A stretch of DNA of 64,000 nt from Frisingicoccus caecimuris (GTDB taxonomy: Bacteria; Bacillota; Clostridia; Lachnospirales; Lachnospiraceae). Position numbers and translations under genes: made by a program. The notes below the pieces were generated by a model that was given only the letters and a program-made list of their open reading frames with translations, did no database searches and had not been told where the DNA came from. The stretch spans positions 124,001-188,000 of the forward strand of contig NZ_SLXA01000003.1 in assembly GCF_004340975.1 (NCBI RefSeq). The letters are read 5' to 3'. Every line of letters begins with the position of its first letter. Position 1 is the stretch's first letter. Of this stretch, positions 44,905 to 52,712 are shown piece after piece.

Positions 44905-45372
44905 ATGGCTATGGGATGTTTGGGATTTGCAGCAGCCATTTGCGGCGGAGATTTGATCATTAAAGATTATGTGAAAGAGAATGTGGCGGAACGCAGCCGG
45001 AAAAATCTGGTCGGAAACAAGGTGATTCTGACAAAGTATTTCAATAAAGGCGCCATGCTCGGAGCGATGGCCGATAACCCGGAGCTTTTGAAAGGGATGA
45101 CCGTATTTGGTGTTGGAAGTCTGGCCGGAGCCTGGATGATGGTTGCCGGAAAACGTGGACACAGCCTCCAGAAACTGGGGCTCTCGATGATGCTTGGAGG
45201 CGCCGGAAGCAATGCTTATGAGCGATTGAAATCGGGTAAGGTGACCGATTATATCCGTTTTAATGTAGGTACGGAGAAGTTCCGTAACGTGATTTATAAT
45301 GTGGGCGATCTGGCCGTGTTTGCGGGGACTCTGTTGTTGCTTCTGGGGGAGGGGCTGTCCCGGGATTGTTGA
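44905..45372 (+). CDS. Signal peptidase II (LspA)-like membrane protein
   Basis: A 155-residue membrane protein resembling lipoprotein signal peptidase. Matches to LspA are the helix-1 DLIIKDYV (usual DQxTK), FNKGAMLGAM (usual NxGAAFG), MMLGGAGSNAYERLKSGKVTDYI and NVGDLAVFAG. The two catalytic aspartates would be the D of VTDYI and of NVGDL. It departs from LspA in having Glu for the conserved Asp in the xDRL motif and by a longer N-terminus. It may be a paralogue with another role. Confidence 0.7.
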   Translation: MAMGCLGFAAAICGGDLIIKDYVKENVAERSRKNLVGNKVILTKYFNKGAMLGAMADNPELLKGMTVFGVGSLAGAWMMVAGKRGHSLQKLGLSMMLGGAGSNAYERLKSGKVTDYIRFNVGTEKFRNVIYNVGDLAVFAGTLLLLLGEGLSRDC

Positions 45373-45398
45373 AGAAGATTTTAAATTGATATCAAAAA

Positions 45399-45436
45399 CA
45401 AAAAGACCTGTGGTGAGAAAATTGCAGGTCTTTTTG
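45399..45436. terminator. Bidirectional terminator between convergent units
   Basis: Perfect 12-bp stem CAAAAAGACCTG (45399-45410) with CAGGTCTTTTTG (45425-45436); A-tract on one side, T-tract on the other, so it can end both the LspA-like and the amtB transcripts. Confidence 0.85.
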
Positions 45437-45468
45437 TATGTATAGAGTTTAAAAGGGATTAGAGATAA

Positions 45469-46710
45469 TTATAATTTAATCTGGAAATCTGCGTAAGCGC
45501 TGCTCCCGTGTTCGTGTCCGTCAAGGCCATCCAGTTCTTCCTGTTCGGTAACACGAAGTCCGATGGTTTTGTCAATGACTTTAAAGATGATGAAGGCCAT
45601 AACGACTGTGAAGACACCGACAGCAACAACACCGAGGACTTCCACACCGATGAACTGGATACGGCTCATACCGTACTCTTCAAGGACGGAAGATTTTGCA
45701 AATACACCAGTCAGAATCGTACCGAGCATACCGCAGCCCCAGTGAACGCCGGTGGCACCGACAGGGTCATCAATTTTAAGAATACGGTCAACAAATTCGA
45801 TAACAAGAACAACAGCAAAACCGCAGATGACACCGATGGCAAGCGCACCATAATTAGATACGATATCACAGCCGGCAGTCACACCGACCAGACCGGCAAG
45901 CGCACCGTTCATTGTCATAGAAATATCCGGTTTTCCGTAACGAATCCATGTGAAGAAGAGAGCAACTAAGGTCGCTGCTGCTGCTGCCAGGTTTGTTGTC
46001 ATGGCGATATTGCCAAGTTCCAGAGTAGCAGCGGTTGTAGAACCGCAGTTGAATCCAAACCAGCAGAACCAGAGAATAAATGTTCCCAAAGCGCCCAGTG
46101 GAAGATTATGTCCTGGAATGGCATTTGGTTTACCGTCTGCACGATATTTTCCGATACGAGGTCCAAGGATTGCAGCGCCGATCAAAGCACACCATCCGCC
46201 GACAGAATGTACGGCTGTGGAACCGGCAAAGTCATGGAAACCGATGGAGGACAGCCAACCGCCGCCCCAGATCCAGTGCCCGGTGATCGGATAGATGAAG
46301 ATACTGATACATGCACTGTAGGCCAGATAGGCGGAGAACTTTGTACGCTCAGCCATGGCGCCGGAAACAATTGTTGCCGAAGTTGCACAGAATACAGTGT
46401 GAAAAATCATAAATACACCAATCGGAAGCGCCAGACCAAGTCCGGACTGGAGAGAAGATTCAAGGCTGTAAGGATCGAAGAAACCGGATAAACCGATGAT
46501 TCCATTGCCCTGACCGAACATTAAAGCAAAACCGATGAGATAGAAAGCAATGGAACCGATAACGAAGTCCATCATATTTTTCATAACGATGTTACCGGCA
46601 TTTTTTGCCCGGGTAAAGCCCGTTTCTACCATAGCGAATCCGGCCTGCATAAAGTAGACGAGACATGCGGCGATCATTGTCCATACAATATCTAATAAAT
46701 TATATTCCAT
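45469..46710 (-). CDS. amtB: Ammonium transporter AmtB
   Basis: Trimeric ammonium channel, 413 residues with about eleven helices and no cleavable signal peptide. Conserved blocks: MQAGFAMVETGFTRAKNAGNI, the ammonia-pore region FHDFAGSTAVHSVGGW, HWIWGGGWL and the second pore histidine in GVHWGCGMLGT. It is transcribed after glnK (61-base gap), the standard glnK-amtB pair, and ends in the bidirectional terminator. Confidence 0.96.
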   Translation of the reverse strand: MEYNLLDIVWTMIAACLVYFMQAGFAMVETGFTRAKNAGNIVMKNMMDFVIGSIAFYLIGFALMFGQGNGIIGLSGFFDPYSLESSLQSGLGLALPIGVFMIFHTVFCATSATIVSGAMAERTKFSAYLAYSACISIFIYPITGHWIWGGGWLSSIGFHDFAGSTAVHSVGGWCALIGAAILGPRIGKYRADGKPNAIPGHNLPLGALGTFILWFCWFGFNCGSTTAATLELGNIAMTTNLAAAAATLVALFFTWIRYGKPDISMTMNGALAGLVGVTAGCDIVSNYGALAIGVICGFAVVLVIEFVDRILKIDDPVGATGVHWGCGMLGTILTGVFAKSSVLEEYGMSRIQFIGVEVLGVVAVGVFTVVMAFIIFKVIDKTIGLRVTEQEELDGLDGHEHGSSAYADFQIKL

Positions 46711-46770
46711 AATGGGTAGCCTCCTTTAAAATAAAAGCAATCGTAAAGCAACATGTTTGGGGCAAAAATT

Positions 46771-47109
46771 CTAAAGAGCGTCTGTGCCCCGCTCGCCTGT
46801 ACGGATACGAACGGCATCCAGAACATCATAAATGAATATTTTTCCATCACCGTAATTACCGGTTGTAATTTCTTTGACTACCCGGGATATGATTTCCTCG
46901 GCGGCATCATCAGCGACAACGGTTTCAACCTTTACCTTTGGAAGCAGGTTGACAGCGTAGGTTGTTCCGCGGTACATCCGGGTAAAACCTTTCTGGTTAC
47001 CATAACCCATAATGTTGGTTATCATGACACCACTTGCCTGAGAATCATCAAGAATTGATTTTAAGTTTTCAAGCTTTTCCGGTTTGATGACCATTTCTAA
47101 TTTTTTCAT
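46771..47109 (-). CDS. glnK: PII nitrogen regulatory protein GlnK
   Basis: Trimeric PII signal protein that senses ATP/ADP and 2-oxoglutarate and blocks AmtB. About 112 residues from ATG 47109 (MKKLEMVIKPEKLENL), which follows GAGGAGG. The T-loop reads GFTRMYRGTTYAVNLLPKV and keeps the tyrosine that corresponds to Tyr51. The Walker-like segment GDGKIFIYDVLDAVRIRTGE is intact. A leader with a terminator hairpin precedes it. Confidence 0.95.
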   Translation of the reverse strand: MKKLEMVIKPEKLENLKSILDDSQASGVMITNIMGYGNQKGFTRMYRGTTYAVNLLPKVKVETVVADDAAEEIISRVVKEITTGNYGDGKIFIYDVLDAVRIRTGERGTDAL

Positions 47110-47170
47110 ATGCTTTTCCTCCTCTTGATATTTCCTGCGGAACCGGACCATCCCTGTTCAGCAAAAAGAA

Positions 47171-47214
47171 AAAGACGCCTTCGGATGAGGTTTCCCATCT
47201 GAAGACGTCTTTGT
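47171..47214 (-). terminator. Terminator-like hairpin in the glnK leader (attenuator candidate)
   Basis: On the minus strand AAAGACGTCTTCAGATG (47212-47196) pairs with CATCCGAAGGCGTCTTT (47187-47171) except for one mismatch and one G-U, followed by TTCTTTTTGC. It lies between the predicted promoter and the glnK ribosome site, so readthrough is needed for expression. Confidence 0.65.
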
Positions 47215-47229
47215 CTTAACTTGTGTTTT

Positions 47230-47257
47230 ATTATATTCTCAAAATTCGGAAAGTCAA
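47230..47257 (-). promoter_or_regulatory. Sigma-A promoter of glnK-amtB
   Basis: Minus strand: TTGACT (47257-47252), 16-base spacer, TATAAT (47235-47230). A small palindrome (GTCAATT/AATTGAC, 47253-47269) overlaps the -35 element. Confidence 0.7.
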
Positions 47258-47336
47258 TTGAAAATTGACAAAAAATTTATTTTTGGGAAAACCCCACAAA
47301 CTTTTTTAAAAATCCGAAAAATTTTCAAACAATTTA

Positions 47337-49142
47337 TCAAAACAAATTTTCAAGTTCACCCAGACATGTATCAAAGACCTGTAAAGCTGCCGTTGTCGGT
47401 TCGGTGGTGGTCATATCGACACCGCAGGATTTCAGTAAATCGATGCAGTCCATGGAGCAGCCGCCGCTTAAAAAACGCTTATAGTCGGCAAGAGCGCCGG
47501 GCTCACCGGACAGAATCCGACGGCCGAAGGCGATGGCGGCCGAAATGCCGGTGGCATATTGGTAGACATAGAATGGGGTGTAAAAATGAGGAATTCTCGC
47601 CCATTCCATGGCAATTTCATCGTCAATGACCATGTCCGGTCCGAAATAGAGTTTATTCAGGTCTTTATAAATTTCACAGAGTGTATCACAGGTCAGAGCT
47701 TCCCCGGCCGCTTCCTTTTCGTGAGTGATTTTTTCAAATTCGGCAAACATGGTCTGGCGGAAAAGGGTCCCTTTAAACTGATCCAGCAGATGGTTTAAAA
47801 GGTAGGCTTTTTCTTCTTTGCTCTCTGCTTTTTCCAGTAAATGCGAGATAAGCAGGTATTCGTTACAGGTGGAGGCAATTTCAGCTACAAAAATGGTGTA
47901 ATTGGAATTGACATAGGTCTGGGTGGCATTGGTATAGCAGGAGTGGAGGGAATGCCCCATCTCATGTGCCAGAGTGAAAACATTGTCCAGATTTCCCTGG
48001 TAATTCAGTAAGACGTAAGGGTGAGTGCCGTAGACACAGGTGGAATAGGCGCCGCTGCGTTTTCCCTGATTCTCATAAATATCGATCCAGCGATTGTCGA
48101 AGCCTTCCCGGAGAAGGGCTAAATAGTCGTCACCCAACGGAGCGAGACCTTCAAGGACAATGTCTTTAGCCTTTTCAAAAGGAATTTCCGGGGAATGATA
48201 TTCAATGATCGGTGTATAAACATCGTACATATGCAGTTCATCCAGGCCAAGGAGTTTTTTTCGGAGATTCACATAACGGTACATAGACGGCAGGAAGCTA
48301 TGGACCGTATCAATGAGCTGAGTATATACGGCGGTTGGGATGTGATAACTGTCAAGATGCGCTTCCATGGTGGAAGTGTACTTTCGTGCCCGGGTGTAAA
48401 AAAGTTCTTTTTTTACATTGGCGCTGTAGGCCGCGGCCAGGGTATTTTTATAGGCGCCGTAGGTATGGTAGAGAGCTTTAAAAGCATCTTTACGCACCTG
48501 ACGGTTCCGGCTTTCCATGAGTGTGATAAAACGGCCGTGGGTGACTTCGATTGGGTGGCCGTTTCCGTCATCAATGGCAGGAAAATGTAAGTCGGCGTTA
48601 TTAAACATATTGAAAATAGTTTGTGGACCGTAACTCATATCAGCGCTTAAAGAAAGAAGTTCTTCTTCTCCGGCTGAAAGGGTATGAGCTTTTTGGCGCA
48701 GGGTATCATTGAGAAAATGCCGATAATTTTCAAGGCCTGGTTCTTCCGCATACCAGTCATTCAGAAGCTCCTGCGTGAGGGTGAGAATCTCCGGTGATTC
48801 CCAGGAGATAGCTGAAAAGAGCCGGGTGTACAGTCCAAGCGCCTGATTCTTCATGGCCTGGGCAGTTGTATTTGCCGTATCCTGATCCGAATACTGGAAG
48901 GCGTAGCTGTAGAGCCGGTCAACGACTAGAAGCTGTGCATCCTTTTCTTTCAGATAAGCGTAAAGGTTCGCGGCAGATTGGCTGATCTTGCCCCGATAAG
49001 AGGCCAAAATAGGGATTTTTGATTCCGCTGCAGAAAAAGCTTCGGAAAATGCTGTACGGTCTGCGTATAAAGGTGTTAAGTCCCAGGTGTTTTCGCTGCT
49101 TATTTCGGAGCGATTTGGAACGCTATCGGTTTTTATCATCAT
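47337..49142 (-). CDS. pepF: Oligoendopeptidase F (M3 family)
   Basis: Cytosolic zinc metallopeptidase that cuts short peptides, ~601 residues. The zinc motif HEMGH is at residues 393-397, in the usual LAHEMGHSLHS context, with the third ligand Glu ~25 residues later (FVAEIASTCNE). N-terminal TWDLTPLY is typical. ATG 49142 follows AGGAGG; the frame is open to 49241. It is divergent from a peptide ABC transporter, a sensible pairing of peptide import and peptide digestion. Confidence 0.95.
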   Translation of the reverse strand: MMIKTDSVPNRSEISSENTWDLTPLYADRTAFSEAFSAAESKIPILASYRGKISQSAANLYAYLKEKDAQLLVVDRLYSYAFQYSDQDTANTTAQAMKNQALGLYTRLFSAISWESPEILTLTQELLNDWYAEEPGLENYRHFLNDTLRQKAHTLSAGEEELLSLSADMSYGPQTIFNMFNNADLHFPAIDDGNGHPIEVTHGRFITLMESRNRQVRKDAFKALYHTYGAYKNTLAAAYSANVKKELFYTRARKYTSTMEAHLDSYHIPTAVYTQLIDTVHSFLPSMYRYVNLRKKLLGLDELHMYDVYTPIIEYHSPEIPFEKAKDIVLEGLAPLGDDYLALLREGFDNRWIDIYENQGKRSGAYSTCVYGTHPYVLLNYQGNLDNVFTLAHEMGHSLHSCYTNATQTYVNSNYTIFVAEIASTCNEYLLISHLLEKAESKEEKAYLLNHLLDQFKGTLFRQTMFAEFEKITHEKEAAGEALTCDTLCEIYKDLNKLYFGPDMVIDDEIAMEWARIPHFYTPFYVYQYATGISAAIAFGRRILSGEPGALADYKRFLSGGCSMDCIDLLKSCGVDMTTTEPTTAALQVFDTCLGELENLF

Positions 49143-49187
49143 AATTCCTCCTGTTTTTGTTAAGTTTATCCAAAATCGGATACTATC

Positions 49188-49252
49188 AGTATAATAATTT
49201 ATTGTTTTTTTATCAATAATCCATTGATTTTTTTTTATCAATCGTATAGAAT
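49188..49252. promoter_or_regulatory. Divergent promoters with two AT-rich palindromes (pepF / peptide ABC transporter)
   Basis: Minus-strand promoter for pepF: TTGATA (49216-49211), 17-base spacer, TATACT (49193-49188). Plus-strand promoter for the transporter: TTGATT (49225-49230), 16-base spacer, TAGAAT (49247-49252). Two inverted repeats lie over the -35 elements: TTATTG...CAATAA (49199-49204/49214-49219) and ATTGAT...ATCAAT (49223-49228/49237-49242). A shared regulator is plausible. Confidence 0.55.
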
Positions 49253-49304
49253 GAATGTGACAATTTCATAATGAGAGGAATTACTTATTGAGAGGGAGAA
49301 AATT

Positions 49305-50882
49305 ATGAAAAAAAGAACAAACAAGATTCTTTTGAGCGTAATGACACTTGTAGTAACTGCTGCACTCTGCGCATGTGGAGGCGGCAAGGGAGACGAGTCT
49401 TCTGCAGAGAGTAAGAACTCTTCGGAAACAACGACCACAGAAGCTGAAAGCACAGCCCAGGGTACTGCTGTTAAAGGCGGCGAAGTTACCGTAGGTATTG
49501 CACAGGATCTGGATAGTCTTGACCCACACAAAATGGTGTATGCAGGAACTAAGGAAGTTTTATTCAATGTCTTTGAAGGCCTTGTAAAGCCGGATAAGAG
49601 CGGAGACCTTGTACCTGCAGTTGCAAGCGAGTATGAGGTTTCAGAAGATGCGAAAGTTTATACTTTCACATTGAGAGATGGAATCACATTCCACGATGGC
49701 TCAGCAGTCACCGCGGAAGATGTTAAATATTCGATTGAACGATATGCGGAGATTCAGGGTGAAGGCTCCGCATTTTCTATTATGGACAGTGTGGAGATCG
49801 TTGATGAGAAGACAGTAAAGGTTAATTTGACCGAAGGAAATTCCGAATTCCTTGCAAACCTGACACTGGCTATTCTTCCGCAGAGCAATGAAGCAAACTT
49901 TGAGACTCAGCCGATCGGAACCGGTCCTTTTAAATTCGTTTCTTTTACACCAGGACAGAGTTTTGTTGTTGAAGCTTACGAAGGTTACTGGAATCCGGAA
50001 CTGCCATATCTGGATAAAGTGACATTCAAGATCGTGGCTGATACAGATACGGCGGTAACAGAACTTCAGGCTGGTACACTGGATGTATGGCAGTACCTGA
50101 CCGATGACCAGGTTGCTACGCTTACCAGCGGATTCAATATTCTGCAGGGTAATGTAAACTATGTTCAGGCTTTGTTCCTGAATAACAGCTTTGAGCCATT
50201 CCAGGATGTTCGTGTCCGTCAGGCGATGAACTACGCCGTAGATAAGGACCAGATCAATGAAATGTTGTTCGGCGGCAAGAGCCACCTCATTGGAACGAAT
50301 ATGATTCCGGCTTTCTCCAAATATTATAACGAAGAGACAGAAACTGTCTACACAAGAGATGTTGAGAAAGCAAAAGAGCTTCTGGCAGAAGCCGGATATC
50401 CGGACGGATTTGATTTAGTTATCCGTGTTCCGGACAATTATAAACCACATGAAAGCACAGCAGAAATCATCGTTGAAAGCCTGAAAGAAGTCGGCATCAA
50501 TGCTACGATTCAGCTGGATGAATTTTCTTCATGGGTTGAAGAAGTTTACACCGGCCGTGACTTCCAGGCAACCATCGTTGCTGTTGACGGAACATTATCT
50601 CCGGGAAGCTGGCTGGAAAAGAATCCAAGCGATGCGCCGAAGAACTTCACAAATTACAGCAATGCGGAGTTTGACGAGACTTATGCAGCCGCACTGGCAA
50701 CCGTTGATGATGACGAAAAGGTTGAACTTTATAAGAAATGTCAGATGATCTTGGCTGAAGATGCCGCATCTGTTTATATTCAGGATGCCGCAAACCTGGT
50801 GGCAGTCAATGAGAAGTTGGATGGCTATGTATTCTATCCATGTGCAGCTCAGGATATGTCCGGGGTACATTTTGTAGAATAA
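49305..50882 (+). CDS. Peptide ABC transporter substrate-binding lipoprotein (SBP family 5)
   Basis: Extracellular lipoprotein of the DppA/OppA type, 525 residues. The signal peptide ends in a lipobox with the lipidated cysteine probably Cys24 (ALCAC), followed by a Ser/Thr/Glu-rich linker. The family block with DLDSLDPHK, VFEGLVKPD, YTFTLRDGITFHDG and VRQAMNYAVDKDQI is present. Ligand may be di- or oligopeptides; pepF next door supports that. First gene of a complete four-gene transporter. Confidence 0.92.
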   Translation: MKKRTNKILLSVMTLVVTAALCACGGGKGDESSAESKNSSETTTTEAESTAQGTAVKGGEVTVGIAQDLDSLDPHKMVYAGTKEVLFNVFEGLVKPDKSGDLVPAVASEYEVSEDAKVYTFTLRDGITFHDGSAVTAEDVKYSIERYAEIQGEGSAFSIMDSVEIVDEKTVKVNLTEGNSEFLANLTLAILPQSNEANFETQPIGTGPFKFVSFTPGQSFVVEAYEGYWNPELPYLDKVTFKIVADTDTAVTELQAGTLDVWQYLTDDQVATLTSGFNILQGNVNYVQALFLNNSFEPFQDVRVRQAMNYAVDKDQINEMLFGGKSHLIGTNMIPAFSKYYNEETETVYTRDVEKAKELLAEAGYPDGFDLVIRVPDNYKPHESTAEIIVESLKEVGINATIQLDEFSSWVEEVYTGRDFQATIVAVDGTLSPGSWLEKNPSDAPKNFTNYSNAEFDETYAAALATVDDDEKVELYKKCQMILAEDAASVYIQDAANLVAVNEKLDGYVFYPCAAQDMSGVHFVE

Positions 50883-50942
50883 ATACAGAACAGCGGATTT
50901 GAATTATCCGTTTTAAATGAATAGAAAGGGCACGAAATAACC

Positions 50943-51887
50943 ATGAAATACATGCTTAAAAAAATAACAACTCTCATTATAACTTTGTTACTTGTATCCG
51001 TGGTTACTTTCGTGGCCTTTTCTGTTATTCCGGGAGATCCGGCTTTAGCAAAGTTGGGAACCTATGCCACGCCGGAGCGGGTAGAAGCCCTCAGAGAAGA
51101 GATGGGCTTAAATAAATCCCTTCCGGAACGTTATGTTGACTGGCTTTCCGGAGCCGTTCGCGGTGATTTCGGGGAATCCTATCAGTACGCAGGGACTCCG
51201 GTCAGTGAACTTATTAACCAGCGACTTCAGGTGACGGCGATTCTGGCCGTCATGGCTTTCATTATCATTCTGGTGATTTCCATTCCGATGGGAATTGTGT
51301 CAGCCAGAAAGGAAGGCACGTGGATTGATGTCTTTATAAATTTGTTTACCCAGGTAACGATGGCGATACCGGCCTTTTTCCTGGGAATGATTTTAACCTA
51401 CTTTTTTGGACTGACTTTTAAATTTTTTCAGCCGGGGAAATTTGTCATGCCTCAGGAGAATCTGGGATCATGTATCCGATATTTGATCTTTCCGGCCATT
51501 GCCATTGCAATTCCAAAGATTGCCATGGTCGTGAAATTTTTAAGAAATTCTGTACTCAGTGAAGTGAAAAAAGACTATGTTCGCACGGCTTACAGCAAAG
51601 GAAACCGTACGAAGAAAGTATTATATATACACGTTTTTCAGAATGCTCTGATTCCGGTCATTACCTTTATCGCCATGGTGGCTGCTGAGATTCTTGCAGG
51701 CAGTATTGTGGTGGAGCAGGTATTCAGTGTGACCGGAATGGGAAGACTTCTGGTAACGGCAATCTCAAACAGAGATTACCCGATCGTCCAGGCGGTCGTC
51801 CTGTATATTACGGTGATTGTTATCATTATTAATTTTATTGTAGATATTCTCTATCAGTTTGTGGACCCACGGGTGCGGACAGAATAG
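50943..51887 (+). CDS. Peptide ABC transporter permease (DppB type)
   Basis: Inner membrane permease of 314 residues with six helices and the DppB-type N-terminus (FVAFSVIPGDPALAKLG). The EAA loop that contacts the ATPase is near VRTAYSKGNRTKKVLYIHVFQ. It pairs with the next gene to form the pore. Starts 60 bases after the lipoprotein gene; a ribosome site is weak (GAAAGGGC). Confidence 0.92.
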   Translation: MKYMLKKITTLIITLLLVSVVTFVAFSVIPGDPALAKLGTYATPERVEALREEMGLNKSLPERYVDWLSGAVRGDFGESYQYAGTPVSELINQRLQVTAILAVMAFIIILVISIPMGIVSARKEGTWIDVFINLFTQVTMAIPAFFLGMILTYFFGLTFKFFQPGKFVMPQENLGSCIRYLIFPAIAIAIPKIAMVVKFLRNSVLSEVKKDYVRTAYSKGNRTKKVLYIHVFQNALIPVITFIAMVAAEILAGSIVVEQVFSVTGMGRLLVTAISNRDYPIVQAVVLYITVIVIIINFIVDILYQFVDPRVRTE

Positions 51888-51896
51888 GAGCATAAG

Positions 51897-52703
51897 ATGA
51901 AGCGAAAGAAATGGAACTATAATTTGACCATCGGATTGATTTTGACCACGATCGTTGTTTTAATGGCGGTGGTCGGACATTTCTGGACCCCCTATGGGCC
52001 GACAGATATGAATTCGATGTTGAAAAACGCTGCGCCGTCATTGGCCCATCCTTTTGGAAATGATAATTTCGGAAGGGATATTTTAAGCCGTATTATGAAC
52101 GGTATGGGAACGACTTGTTTTGTTGCCCTTTGTACGGTAGGTATCGGTGTTGTGTTCGGAACTATTATCGGAGCCATTACAGGATTTTTCGGCGGATGGC
52201 TGGATGAGATCATCATGCGTCTGAATGATGCCCTCAGTGCCTTTCCGAGTGTCCTTCTGGCGTTGATATTTATCAGTCTTCTCGGGCCGGGGCGCAATAA
52301 TATCATTTTTGCTCTTGGCATTCTGTTTATTCCGAGCTTTGCCCGTATTGTCCGAAGCGAGATCATCCGTTATAAAGAGCTGGAGTTTGTCAAAAGTGCC
52401 CAGGTAATGGGAGCAGGAAAACTTCGGATTATTTTTGTGCATATATTACCGAATGCCCTGGTCAGCATGCTGACTTCGGCAACGGTGGGGTTCAATAATG
52501 CCGTATTGGCAGAAGCCAGTATGAGTTATCTGGGTCTGGGTGTACAGCCGCCGGAGCCGAGTCTTGGGCTGATGCTTTCAGATGCACAGGCTTTTTTGCA
52601 GATTGCACCGTGGTATGCCATTTTTCCGGGACTTACAATTGTTATGATCATTTTAGGTTTTAGTATGATCAGCGAAGGGCTGCGCGTATACCAGGCGAGA
52701 TAG
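51897..52703 (+). CDS. Peptide ABC transporter permease (DppC type)
   Basis: Second permease, 268 residues, with an N-terminal OppC-like segment (FWTPYGPTDMNSML, HPFGNDNFGRDILSRI) and the EAA loop FVKSAQVMGAGKLRIIFVHI. The late block YLGLGVQPPEPSLG is typical of DppC. Nine bases after the first permease. Confidence 0.93.
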   Translation: MKRKKWNYNLTIGLILTTIVVLMAVVGHFWTPYGPTDMNSMLKNAAPSLAHPFGNDNFGRDILSRIMNGMGTTCFVALCTVGIGVVFGTIIGAITGFFGGWLDEIIMRLNDALSAFPSVLLALIFISLLGPGRNNIIFALGILFIPSFARIVRSEIIRYKELEFVKSAQVMGAGKLRIIFVHILPNALVSMLTSATVGFNNAVLAEASMSYLGLGVQPPEPSLGLMLSDAQAFLQIAPWYAIFPGLTIVMIILGFSMISEGLRVYQAR

Positions 52704-52712
52704 GAGAAAACC

